The notes: generated from the sequence alone by a model not told the origin. A stretch of DNA of 64,000 bases from Campylorhamphus procurvoides (GCA_013396655.1 WBMV01004760.1:1817910-1881909), one strand, 5' to 3'. Counted from the stretch's first letter, positions 1-11,700 are shown. Numbers and translations: made by a program.

Positions 1-2105
1 TTGGCCAGCTCCCCACTACAGCTGGAATTTAAGACCGAGTCCAAAAAAGAAACCAACACAACCGAAAAAAAACACATGGAGAAAAATCCCAATAACAGAA
101 TATAATGGGAGAATCTTAGGAAAATAAATGTCCATGTTATTACCAGTCAAACAGTCCCCTTCCCACACAAATATATTCCAAAAACATGTCTATCTTTGTC
201 TCCTGAGACCTTCCTTCCACCTGAGCTCCCCTGCTACTCCTCTGTGGACACTCTTGCTACCAAGGGCTAAAGCAAAGACATGAGGAACAGCCTTTCCCTC
301 CCTCAGCTGCACCTCCCTTTCCATGCACTGCAGGTGAAATGACAGCTCTCCCTCTGTATCCAGTTTACCTCCTACACATAACCACATTAATTATCCACCT
401 AACAACTCTACCAGGAAAATGAAGCTGATCAGAATTTTTCTCAGTTGATTTTACAGAGGCAATTTTTTGTTCTATCTTTTGGTAACTGGTTTTGAGTACT
501 TTTCTGTTAGGGTAACTGATAGACTCTGGTCACTCCTGCCATGTCAGACAGTTCATCACTTCTGGAATTCAGTTCTCCTGGTTGACAGGTTTTTTTGTGT
601 CATGGAAGTGCCAAGCTTCCTAAAAATGCCCTGTCTCTGTCTGACCAATGTCAGGTGCACACAGGGACAAGGAAAGGCAAGCATGACAAGCTTCACCTAC
701 CCATCATGGATTTCTGTGCCAGCTCTCATCAGCCACAGATTGTACTCCCAGGCAGAGGAGGAGCTGGGCACTCAGGCAGGCACTGTGTCACCCCAGGGCT
801 GCAGAGCCCGCCTGAACCTGCCAGCTCTGGGAGGTGTCACACCAGAAGGAAAAAGCAAGAGGAGATGTGGTCCTTCAGCTGTTTGGGCATATGTGCATTG
901 TTTACACTGCAGCTCTCAAAGTCTGTTAAATTTAATTGTTTTGAAAATCACATCGCTTATAGAGACTTTAAAAGAGCTAGTAATTCTGAAAATGAGAAAT
1001 AGTTGTGCTGACTCTGAGAGTTTTGGAAGAACCTATAAGAACCTGTCATGAAAACTGGTACTCAAGAGGTGCTCATATAATTATTTGAGATTATTACAAT
1101 CCAGTTCATCAGCTCTTCAATCCTTACCTGACACAATCTATCACCCCTGAAGAAGCTCTTTGGACTAAGCATTTCTGTACACTAATTCCACATGCAAAAG
1201 TAATTCTATTGTGACACACCAGTGAGGGGGGAGGAGGGGGGCAATTCCTGTATGAATACAGTGTATGGTGACATGACATATCAGTTAGTCCTTTTTCCTT
1301 TGAAAACATCCCAAAGAAAGCAACCAAATTTGTAGATTAATCTCTAAAGTCACATTCATTTTAAAAACGAAAATTCAATAAATCTGTACAAAGAATTTTG
1401 TAGAAAATTTTGTAGCAAAGAATTGACTGCCATTTTGCTTTATGTACATAACTGCACACAACCCATCTGAAATTAATTAAATAAGATGCTACTGCTTTTG
1501 TTCTTAAATAACACATTACTGTCAGATCATTTATTCACTAACACCATAGTCAAGGAACATGAAGTCCCAAAACTAAAGGCTGCAATTGCACTTCCATCAC
1601 AGCCCTCAAGGCCTGCCTGAGCAACAGCACAGTCTTAAGCTAAGCTCTGTGCTACTCTGGTTGCAATTTCCACATCATTGTGTGTTAATGCCTTTCCCTT
1701 GAAATGCCCTTCCCGTGCCACTCCTCCCACATCTCATCCACAGGGCTCCCCTGAGGATCTTCAGCAGACAACTTTATAGCTCTCTTCTCAGTGACTACAG
1801 CAAAGGAATTCTCCATCAGCCAGGACTTAACGGGTGAAAAGAAGCCAAATAAGAGCTTAGGATCTCATCCAGTTCATTTCCTTAGTCATGATGTAAGTGA
1901 GCTCCCCTTTTTGCCAAGTACGGTGACTCTTTCCCACTCCTCTTAGCCTGCCTTCCTCACCGTTTGGAGGAAGGCCACCCCATCCCAAAGTGGGTGGGTC
2001 TGCCTCAGAGTTTCATTTCAAAGCAGAAACACATTCTGGATTCTTGACTGCAACTGGCAGAGGCAGAATTTAGCATACAACACGCATCCAATCCACGTGG
2101 TTATG

Positions 2106-5100
2106 TCACTGAATACTCTTGGACATGTTGCAACCTGGAGAAAGCTGACAGAGCAAAGAGCAAGAGGTCTGTGTGCTCACAGCAGGAATTAAGTGGTGCC
2201 GTGCCCCAGGTCTCTGGCTATGCCTGTGGATGTTCCCGTTTGCAGCCCAGCCCCAGGAGGCAGATGAGCATCCAGATGGTGTTTTGGGTGGCAGTGGGGA
2301 AACCGAGGACACCCACCCTGGCTGAGCACAGCAACCCTCCCGAGCCTGCTCCTCTGCCAGGATAACACACAATGCAGCTGCTGCCCTCACCTTCAAAGGA
2401 GGGTTTGTAATACATCAGCAACCCCCCAGCTCTTCCCTGGAGGGGTGAAGTATCATCAGAATGCCTACTGCCTCTGTTGCTCTTCAAAAAAGTATTTCAA
2501 TGAAATTTGTAACGATCAGGGAATACGTTGTGCTCATTTTATGTCTCCGAAAACGAAGGTACAGAGAGCTGAAGTGGTTTAATAACCTATGAAATGAATG
2601 CAGGTTTACTGATTCCCATTCCTCTGACACTGGAAAACCCAAGAAACATCAAAACAGCCGAAATCACCTGGCTGTTTTACATTCTATTTGTTCTCAGTCA
2701 TATCTGAAAAGCTCCAGAAGCTATTTACTCTCAGAATTGTGCTGCATCTTCTCTATTAGTACTGTGCCACATCAAGAAAAGCCTTTTGAAAAATACACGT
2801 TTAGTCATAAAAAATTTATCTAACCTATTTTAAAGATGATTGCTCTGATATGTATATATTTTGCAAGAGGGTCAGCTAAAATATGAAAAAGGTATTCTCA
2901 CTAGCTATTTTACAGCAAGGCTTCAGCGATAAAGAGCATAGAAACCTACATTTTAAAATTTATATGACAGTCTCAGTGTTTAAAGGGCTAGACACACAGA
3001 GGCATCAAAAGTGGCTCAGGAACAAAAGGATGCTTACAAGACAAAAATACAAGCACACAATAATGCCATAAAGCTGGCACAGTATACTTCAGGTAGATAA
3101 TTCAGTAATTAAAAACTGGCTGAGTTAAAAACTACTATAGTTCTACTAAAGGAGCTTTCTCAAGGCACAAAGTTTCTACTGCGATACACAATTATTCCTC
3201 GTGTATCTCTCACTGTACAGAGCAGGACCATGCTTGATCTAATTGTCTTGTTAGTTTGTTTTTTCAACTGTGCAGTCTACAATCTGTACAAGAGGGCTTA
3301 GGGGACCAGGCTATTCTGCTTGTGATAGTAATTGAATATTTTTTTCCTAATGTTATTATACCAATAAAACAGAAACTACATGCAAAATGAAATTAGCGAT
3401 TGAAAATCACTGACAGTGCACCTTTGCTACTGCAGTACTTGTCCACTGGATATTTTCTATATAGTTCACTTTCAGCAATGAAATTAGCACTATCTAATAT
3501 ATTCAGCAGCAGGCCTTGAGGCTACTGATGGATAAAATATCACAAAAGTGGCTAAAGATGTATGTTCAAAGCCCAATGTATTACATTAAGTGCATAAAGC
3601 AATAAAAATCAGGCTGCACATCTATGTCTACTGTACCTATAGAGGCTGCAATCACTGAAAGGCTTGTATTCAAAAATAAGTTGTATTTAAATTTTTCTAC
3701 TAATTTAGTTAGAAAAAACACATTACCTGATATATATGCAAAATGCAGAGTCTCAGGAATAACATCTCCTCTCTAGTTCTGATTTATGTCAATGATAAAC
3801 TTCTCTCTCTGTGCTGTCAGTGACAGATTATAACTAAGGGTGAACATGATACAAGTTCTGAGCTGAACCTCTGAGCTCTAGTTTTAAAAAAGTTCATTTT
3901 ACCTGTCTGATTTCACTACGTACCTTCATCAGAGAAGAGCTGTCATATTTGGAAGGAAATTCCAGCAATTTACATGTTTCAAGCTGGCAGGCAATATCTT
4001 CCTAGAAAAACTTGCCACCCCTCCACAACCTCCTGTGAAACGGCAAACCAGGTTAGAAAGATAGAGGAGATTGGATTACCTGTCTGCACCAGATCATTGT
4101 TTCTAGGAGATAATCCATAAATGATTAATCCGTCTAATGTTATTGAGCAATGTAAGGAAGGCTGCCTGTGACCTATTTCATCCTCTTACACTGTTGTTGT
4201 GGGAACAGTTTATTGTATAAATCGAATTGAGTATTTTCATTCTCTTGTTTTTATTGAATTGTAACTGTGATTTAATGATTTTACTTTGTTTCTTTCAATG
4301 TTTGTTTCGGGGATTTTTTTTTGCAACTCTTAGAAGGGTCATAACTGTTGGTAAATAACTCATGTCCAAAATGCCAGTGAACACATAGATGGCTAAATGC
4401 TTTTTTATGTCAGTTCCCTTGTACTTCATTAAATAACCTCATTTCAGAAAGTGCTGTTGTTTTTAATGCTTCCTGGTTTGTATTTTCTAGAACACTTTAA
4501 CAGTTGGGGGGGGGGGGGGGGGGAAANNNNNGCGGGGGGGGGGGGCGGGGAAGAAGGAAAAGAGAAAGTAATCCATTCCTTTTACAGAATCATTACTGCA
4601 ACTATTTCATGACAAAATGAGACCAAATTCAGATTTCAATATTGCAACACCTGAGAAACTCAGATAACATGCAAAGTCATTACATATTTTATGTACAGCA
4701 TGGAAACAGGAAAAAATCCCATATCTACAGCTGGGTAAGTCATCAGTCCCAGAAATATCTTCCTATACCTTGTCACTTCAATGTGATGAGCCCAGGGGAC
4801 CATTTACACACCACACTATCCCATGGATTTTGACTGTTTAGATTAACACTTTCTGGATTCCCCTGGGCTGTACTCACAGATATATGGCACTGTAACATGT
4901 CACAATTTAGAAAACTTTTCTCTGGAGCTGGAAGAAGATTTTTCACAGTTAGAAATAAATATTTGTCCACATGAATATTCAGTAAGGTACCTGAGGCTGC
5001 AGCATTAGTGCAGAAAAAGCACACTGCAAGTTGGGACTCATGGGAAAGGCTTCTGATCCACTCAGCACTCCTAAGGAACAAAACAATTGCCAGGGAAGGG

Positions 5101-6488
5101 AACTTTTCCTTAGGTCAGAAATATGGTATAAACTGCTCTTGAGCAGCATGCAAGACTCTTCTTGTGCTAATCCTCAAAAGGTGAGATTTTTACAAATCCC
5201 ATTTACAGAGGTGGCTCATAATCTCTAACTGCAGCAGTTTTCAGTTGTCCTTTATCAGCTTAGAGAAACACCACAGGAAGAACTATTTATACAGCGAGGT
5301 ATAGCAAGGACACTGAATTTCAGGAACTATCAGCCTCACAAATGACAAAGATCAAATGTGCATTCACCATTGACCAAAGAATACAACTGAAGTAAACACT
5401 GTAACAATAATAAGCAAATAAAAATGCTCAAGTGATGCCTCCTGTGAAATAAAAGGATGTTTGAAACAAAATGACAGCCCTTAGAAAATTCTAGCATCCC
5501 CCTCCCCTTTTTTTTAACCTCTGAGAGAAATAAATGCAAAATAAAAGTTCATTAAGTTATTGATTACGAAAGTTATCGTCAGGACAATTTGCCCTATCTA
5601 GGACTAAGCCCAAATAAACAGTCTCTAAAATTACAGCCATTATCACTGAAATTTAGAGGTATAGGTAACAATCCAATTACTAATCAATAGCCCACGAATT
5701 GCCTCCATTTACCATCCAAGGAAAAACATCAGCAAGCAAACCAACAAAAGTGTGTCATTTGCAATGTAGCTCACAAAACCAAGAGTTTCTGGCAGTTGTT
5801 TCAAGTGGAAAACTGCAAAGATAGAATATGAGTTCTGTGAGTCACTCAATTACAGGACTCACTGGACCCTAATTCAGCTTGGAGTAATAACAGAAAATGC
5901 GCTGACTGGGAGTTCTTGCTGCACTTCCCCCTCAGCCCAACAGCAGCAATATGTTCTTTGCTGATGATATTCAGCTAACAAGGGAAAAACAATGCGACTG
6001 CAAACCAAAGAAGACTTTTCTGTAGGAAGTTTAAAGGAGTGACTGCAACCCAACTAAGCTTTGGGAATACGTAAATAAACTTCTGTGTAAAAACGGGGGC
6101 CAGAAAAAGAGTTTGTATAACAGAACTGTCAACAGCCAGGAGCAGACATCAATGGAGAGACCCAGCTACGCTGTCACAAGCAACTAAAAGCATGAAAGAA
6201 GGTATTTATTACTTCACCTACCTTAATATTAACATATATTAAGTGGATAACAGTACCTAGGGTAATAAATCATCAATAAATCATCATAAATCCTGTCCTA
6301 TTAAACCTTAGCAGAATAACTGAAATATAGAACATAATGTTCTCTTCACTTGTTGAAACAAATGGAATCTGTCCCACTCACGGAGAAAACATGAAAAGGG
6401 CATTATGTGCATCATCCCACTTCTGCCTGGTTCCATGCCAGAATCAGGGACAGGGAATGACAGAGGAACATTTCCCCAGCAGTAATTC
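2106..6488 (-). other. Chain of phase-compatible exon-like segments, hypothetical minus-strand gene
   Basis: Six segments have splice-like borders and keep one open frame when joined: 6488-6382 (donor GTGAGT), 4990-4878 (CAG acceptor, donor GTGAGT), 4161-4080 (CAG, GTAATC), 3997-3924 (AAG, GTACGT), 3772-3727 (TAG, GTAATG) and 2134-2106 (CAG, stop TGA). Phases run 2-1, 1-0, 0-1, 1-0, 0-1, then stop. Sample peptides are VDKYLFLTVKNLLPAPEKS, LDGLIIYGLSPRNNDLVQT and CKLLEFPSKYDSSSLMK. They contain several Cys and no family I recognise. A 17-nt micro-exon at about 6630-6614 could join it to the 7.5-kb ORF. Short decoy exons are common in AT-rich DNA and borders were chosen partly to fit phase, so this is only a hypothesis. 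Confidence 0.2.
4506..4550 (+). repeat. Poly-G tract interrupted by an assembly gap
   Basis: Eighteen G, then AAA, five N (4527-4531), then GC and twelve more G. The real length is unknown. Such tracts often stall sequencing polymerases, which explains the gap. Confidence 0.95.
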
Positions 6489-7058
6489 CTGCACAGCTTC
6501 AAGGAGGGCCAGAGAATTTTGCAACACACAGTAATCACAGAACAAGCCTGGGTAGCTACAACTATTTCCCATTTACACCCAGGACAGGGTTTGACTCAGA
6601 GTATGAGACATACCTTGGTGTGCTCCAAGGCTGAGGAAGCAGATGACAAGCCATAGATCATTTCTGATACAAAATATTTTATTCCAATGCAACAACTGGA
6701 GAGGGGCAGGGAGAATAAATTCAGTGAAACACAGAACTAGAATTGGAAAACCATAACCAAAATCCACCATTTCCCTTTCTTTGTCACTGCTCCTCCTGTT
6801 TCATTTTTAGTTCGAGATGAAGCCAAAGACTTTTCACACCTGAGAAGATCTCAAACTCTTTGCCAATCAGCTTTTTAATTTGAAAGACACCTTTTCTTCA
6901 TAGACAGTAATCTTGCAGAAAGGAGCAGCTTGGCACAGATGTTTGAGATGCAATTTAAAACACACACGTTGAAAACGTTTTTGTCTTTTACTTTCTGTTT
7001 CAGTTGAGCTCTTAGAATGTTGTTTCTTTATAAAACAGTTTTCAAACTTTAACTTCCT

Positions 7059-7064
7059 TTTATT
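7059..7064 (-). terminator. Possible poly(A) signal for the minus-strand candidate ORF
   Basis: TTTATT on the plus strand gives AATAAA on the minus strand, about 400 nt past the stop codon of the candidate ORF ending at 7458. In AT-rich DNA this is weak evidence alone. Confidence 0.2.
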
Positions 7065-7457
7065 GTCTTCTTCTAATACTTAGTGAAAAATAATGGCACA
7101 TTTTACATCAAAATATTTTTTGACATCCTAAGTGTCACTGTTGGCCCTCGGTGGGCAAATACTGCTAACAGAATCAGTGAAACCCCAAATTTCATGGACT
7201 AGATTGGGCCCTCCTGTGGTAAAACCATTAGGAGATGGATGATTTATGAAGCTCCAAGACATTCTGCATGATTTCTACGGGGTTTTTTTACTGATGCTTA
7301 GATCCTGGGACTCAGGGATGAGTTACAGGATGAAGTACACAGGAATTTTGTGTCCAATTACTTTTTTTCCTAAGAAAGGTCTCCTTATACTCGAACTGTT
7401 TGACATCAAAACAAGTCAATTCCAAGCAGCTTTTCTTTTATAATTTAAGTCGTTATA

Positions 7458-8216
7458 TTATACTGAAACTCGGTATTTCCACTTCTTGTCATAAAGACCT
7501 TCAATGGAACCACCCAACGCTGGATCCTCATTTATAGCTTGTGCATTAAATGTCTGCCATTCTGTTAGAGGATTATACACCAAAGCTGTATTAAAATCAT
7601 AAGTTTGCCCACCTGCAACAGAGAATAACATGACCTGTGGTAATACAGAGCTTAGCAGAAATTTTTTACTTTCTTGGAAGGGTCAGAAGCTCACCACAGA
7701 CACTTGTTTAGATATTTACATTCCTGTTTTTTTCTCTCAGATTGCACAAAATGCTACAAAGATAGTTGAATCTCAGTGATCTAATTAATTCATGCCTTGG
7801 TCCTGATGAATATCCCATACATTCATGTTCCTAAAATCCACTAATGATTAAAAATTTGCAGGAAAAATCTCAGTGCACTGCACCTTAGTTTGTGTTCCAT
7901 CAAATATAAATATGTACTATACAGGACTGCACCTTCACACAGGGCAGTTTAGTGCCCCATGTACCTTTATCAGACCTGAGAAACGCACCTGTGTACATTT
8001 ACTGCACCTGAGAAAAAGATTTAATTCTAAAATCCTTCTAAAATATTGAAAAGTCCCTACCCCGCTGCAGACTGTGAGATACCATACACCAGATAATGAC
8101 AAACGTAGGAACACACCGCACCACCCGCAAAAACACTGGGAGATAATTCCAGCGAATTACCGAGTGACCCAGCTCACCCCACTGCACAAGGCACCCAAAC
8201 TCAGAAGCCTTTGCAT
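7458..8216 (-). CDS. Candidate two-exon small ORF divergent from DCP1A, unrecognised
   Basis: Exon 1 is 8216-8178: an ATG with 13 codons (MQRLLSLGALCSG) followed by the strong donor GTGAGC. Exon 2 is 7634-7458: acceptor CCACAG, 58 codons, stop TAA. Both meet in phase 0 and give about 71 residues. The N-terminus (MQRLLSLGALCSG then VMLFSVAGG) resembles a signal peptide or membrane anchor. The rest is soluble-looking and rich in Tyr, Trp, Asn and Asp (for example LVYNPLTEWQTF, GLYDKKWKYRVS), with a faint kelch-repeat look (AGGQTYDF). A second acceptor at 7613 would start exon 2 at 7612. A minus-strand AATAAA lies at 7064-7059. I do not recognise the family, and no transcript supports it. It could be a fragment of a longer gene or chance. 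Confidence 0.38.
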
Positions 8217-8348
8217 TACTCTTGTGAGCAAATAAATAACAAGAGCGGTGAGAACGCCGAGCCTCGGCCCTGCCCAAACCCCGCGGGCTGCGGGGCCGAA
8301 GGGGGAGAGGGGCCCGGGACGGGCTGCGGGCCCCGGGAGCGGATCGGG

Positions 8349-8595
8349 GCCCTGGGAAGGGGAGTGGGGAGAGCCCAGAGGGGGTGCGGGCCCAGAAAGG
8401 GTGTGGGGAGAGCCCAGGAGGGGTGCGGGCCCAGGAAGGGGTGCGGGGAGAGCCCAGGAGGGGTGCGGGCCCCGGGAAGGGCCCAAGAGGAGTGCGGGCC
8501 CCGGGAAGGGTGCGGACCGGCCCAGGAGGGGTGCAGGCCCTGCAAAAGGGTGCGGAGAGGCCCAGGAGGGGTGCGGGCCCCAGAAAGGGTGCGGG
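8349..8595 (+). repeat. G-rich minisatellite upstream of the DCP1A ATG
   Basis: Degenerate tandem repeats of about 39-40 bp, anchored on GCCCAGGAGGGG at 8373, 8412, 8452, 8481, 8520 and 8560 (one short 29-bp interval). The plus strand carries frequent G3-G4 runs, so it could form G-quadruplexes. It causes long spurious ORFs on both strands. The single N at 8596 is at its edge. Confidence 0.9.
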
Positions 8596-8638
8596 NCGCG
8601 GCGCGTGTCGCCGCGCGGCGGGCGGGGCTGCCCGGAGC

Positions 8639-8650
8639 CAAGATGGAGGC
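8639..8650 (+). promoter_or_regulatory. DCP1A: YY1-type motif overlapping the DCP1A start codon
   Basis: CAAGATGGAGGC matches the extended YY1 consensus (CAAGATGGCGGC) at 11 of 12 positions and includes the ATG. This downstream placement is common in TATA-less housekeeping genes, where YY1 helps set initiation. The match is seen in sequence; the function is inferred. Confidence 0.5.
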
Positions 8651-8777
8651 GGCGGGCAGAGCGGGGCAGGAGATGAGCCTGGCGGCCCTGCGGCGGCACG
8701 ACCCCTTCATCACCGGCATCGCCGACGTGACCGGCCAGGTCGCGCTCTACAGCTTCAGCCCCAAGGACAACGAGTGG
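8643..8777 (+). CDS. DCP1A: DCP1A coding exon 1
   Basis: Encodes residues 1-45, ending in W45, the aromatic that in human DCP1A helps bind proline-rich partners such as PNRC2. It is followed by the donor GTGAGT and ends in phase 0. It is very GC-rich and sits inside the CpG island, in contrast to the AT-rich downstream exons. Confidence 0.95.
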
Positions 8778-11700
8778 GTGAGTGCCGTGGTGCAGGCTGT
8801 GCCCGGCCTTGCCCTGCCCGCGGCCCGGCCTGGCCGCTCCGCACGGGGCCCGCGCTCGCCACGGGGCGAGTCTGGGGCTTGGGCGAGCTCCCCTCGCCCA
8901 GGGGCGAACCCGAAGGGCTCTTGTGCCGAGGGAGAGGAGGGGGAGAAGGAAAGAGAGGAGGAGGGGAGAAGGAGAGGAGGAGAAGGGAGATGGGAAGAGG
9001 AGAGGAAGAGGCGAGGCCGTGTGTGGGCGCTGGGGCTGGAGGCACTTTGGCTCCTGCCCTTGGCTTTTTCTCTTTCGTGGTTGTACTTTGTTGTTGCTGT
9101 TCGTGCCTGTCGGCAGAGCCCTGATCCAGGAGGACTGGGATTTGAGAGGTGTTGGTGTCCGTCGCTGCATTAAAATGCAGTTTTGGCCTCACCACCGGTT
9201 TTATCACGGCTGCAGAAGTGGAAACACAGGGAACTTCACGCTGTTGTTGTCACGGGCAGTCCTGGAGCTGCACGGACTTTTTGTGCTCGTGGGTGACAAG
9301 CCCATGGTGAAGGTTTCTCTGAAAACGAGTATGGAATAGCCACGGTCCGTAGTTCTGTCCTGGTGGTGCTGGCTGTGTCATGATTGCTGCCCTTTCAGTA
9401 ACCTGCCCAGTATTTGGAGACTGCCCTGTCAGGCTCATCATTGGAAAGTTATGGAATACTGTAGATCACATCATCAGGTTGTTAGCACAAGCAAAATCTT
9501 TTGGAAGTGGGTTTAATGTCCTAATCTTTGTAAGAAAACAAATAGGTCGTTTCTGAAAATAGGAGATCATATTTTTAGTCCTGTGATGTCAAACCTTATG
9601 GAAAAATAAGCCTGTTGTACATCTCTCTAATTAAAACACTATAAAACGTTACTACACAACTGTGTGAACAAGCACATCCCTGAAATGCATTTGCTGTCTT
9701 TTGTAGGAGAAAACCGACATAGAGGGGACCTTATTTGTGTACAAAAGGTAAGGGTTGGGTTGGTTTTTAGGGGGGGTGGGATGGAATATAGTACTTGTCA
9801 TGGTTGTCTTCCTTACTTAACAACTTTCAGATGTTTTCATGTAGAGCTTTCATACTCACAATTACTTGTTCAGCTGTTAATATTCAGTATACTCACTCGA
9901 AAAGAATAAACTCTGCACATGGGCAAATAATTATGTCAAAAGCCCCTAAAAGTGCTGCTGAGAAATCATAAAACTTGATGAACACTGCATAGGTATCCAC
10001 ATAAAAACCTAGTTTATGGAGGCTTCTTTTTTCAGTCCAATAGCATTTGTTAGGGCGTTGAGTTTGTTAAATGCCAAGTCATCCTTTGTCTCCTAAAAGT
10101 CCATGAAGTTGAATATGAAAACAATAGAGATGACTAATTAAATAATCTGTTCTAACTTACTCCTGGAAAATGGCATAAATTTTTATAAATGGATAAAGTT
10201 GCCTAAAAGCTGGAGCTGTGCTGGTGTCTGATTTTGGTGGTTCTTTGACTTCCTTATGAAAACCATGAAAAAATTCCAGTTTTATGGGATGGGGGAAAGG
10301 GGTGAGAGTACATCAAACCAATCATGAATTTAAGTTTTAAATTACAGGCAAATAAAAAATTAAATGAAATAACAATTTGTTGAATGTAAGAAATAGAAAT
10401 AATGCAGACTGAAGCCATCCTGAAGCAGACTGTCATACTCAGTCATTACAATATTTTCTCCTTGCACTGCAAAGAAATTTAAGTACCCAGTTCCTGTTAC
10501 TTCAGCTCCCAGCTTGGAAATACTTAGTGCAAGAAAGTGAACCAAATTTAAAACAAACAAACAAAAAAAGGCAAGCCACATGGTTTCTATGTAACTAGCT
10601 GATGATTTCACACGAGTTCTGCTAGGGGCATTAACAGACTGACCTGTGATGGTAAGGATTGTTTACTCTCTCCTTGGACGTTTTTGACAGGTTTTGGTTG
10701 TCCATCATTAGGTAAAGGTGGCCACATTGTTAGGGAAATCCTAATATTTACTAGCTAATTGTGCCTGATTTTTACCCTGCCTTTATCATGCTGCTGTTGT
10801 TGATGATACCGCTGCTTACAGACACGAGTGCTGACATGATATTTCTGCAGCAAGAGAAAACACATCTAAAACTATCTTGAACTTCCAGTGCTTCCTTGGT
10901 GTATTTCCACCTGTTGTCCAGCTAAAATCCAGTTAATAAAAATTGTTTCACTAAGCAGTACAATCCTGAATAATTTAGTATGTACTTTGAGGGCACTGGG
11001 GTAACTACCTATTTTCAGAGTCTCCCTTTAGGAAGAGGTTACTGCTTACTGTTCCCCCATAAGTGCATTTCATGCTATTTAAGACAGCAGCTCTTTTTTA
11101 TTGTCATGTCTTTTTACAGTAATGCAAATGGCGCTGTTTAAGTGGTTTGGTTTTACTCTTTTAATAAAAAAATTTTAAAATGCCTCAAAACTATCTCATG
11201 TCAAGTATTGAACACACTTGAATTTTAATGCTGGACCTGCCCTAGTTTTTTTGAATAGATTTTTTTTTGAGGCATATCTTTGATTCAGCAGTTTAACAGT
11301 GTAGAGCTGTAATGCTAATCCTAATCCTGCTTTGATGAAAGTTTAGTTTGCAATTGAAATTAGGTGGTAGCCAAGAAATGGTACAGAAGAAAAACTGAGA
11401 GCTTCAGGACTGCTAAAGCTCCACCTAATAAAGCAATAGAGATTTGGAGAATAATTTGTAAGTCAGTTTCAGGTAATTATTTATGTCAGTGAAGGTATTA
11501 ATCCTTGGTTTTGTTTTAATTGAAACCATAGGTCAGCTTCTCCTTATCATGGTTTTACGATAGTGAATCGACTGAACATGCACAACCTGGTTGAACCAGT
11601 AAATAAAGATTTGGAGTTTCAGCTGCATGAACCTTTTCTTCTCTACAGAAATGCCAGCTGTGAGTATAACTTTCTCTGATCCATTTAAAGTTCAGGTTAT

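Larger units (their letters stand above)
1..7040. other. AT-rich upstream DNA without a supported gene
   Basis: By human synteny this should lead towards CACNA1D on the minus strand, but none of its coding exons was recognised. Apart from the hypothetical minus-strand segments, the stretch holds a G homopolymer with an assembly gap (4506-4550). No CR1 or other repeat was recognised by eye. Confidence 0.5.
8240..8990 (+). promoter_or_regulatory. DCP1A: CpG-island promoter of DCP1A
   Basis: A sharp switch from AT-rich DNA to CpG-dense GC-rich DNA covers the first exon and its upstream flank. No TATA box is evident close to the ATG. This fits a broad housekeeping promoter. Strong minus-strand exon-like signals just to the left suggest it may work in both directions. 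One undetermined base lies at 8596. Confidence 0.7.

Noticed and set aside
467..1051. 194-codon plus-strand ORF
   Set aside because: The ATG-like start is weak, there is no recognisable domain, it overlaps another open frame, and there are no splice or promoter signals. It is consistent with a chance ORF in a locally GC-richer patch.
1133..1190. Minus-strand exon-like segment ending at a GTAAGG donor
   Set aside because: It is open in one frame with a plausible peptide (GISVQKCLVQRASSGVIDC), but its acceptor is unclear and it lies past the stop of the hypothetical chain, so it was not counted.
2391..2487. Minus-strand segment ending at a GTGAGG donor
   Set aside because: The donor is good, but no acceptor gives a phase compatible with the neighbouring candidate exons without a stop.
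1..7000. Search for CACNA1D exons expected from human synteny
   Set aside because: No segment matched channel sequence I know. In human the gap between the two genes is large, so the absence here is not surprising.
8157..9170. 337-codon minus-strand ORF across the DCP1A promoter
   Set aside because: It translates the GC-rich minisatellite and CpG island into Pro/Gly/Arg repeats and crosses DCP1A exon 1 antisense. Stops are simply rare in such sequence. Only its last 13 in-frame Met-started codons were kept, as the possible start of the small divergent ORF.
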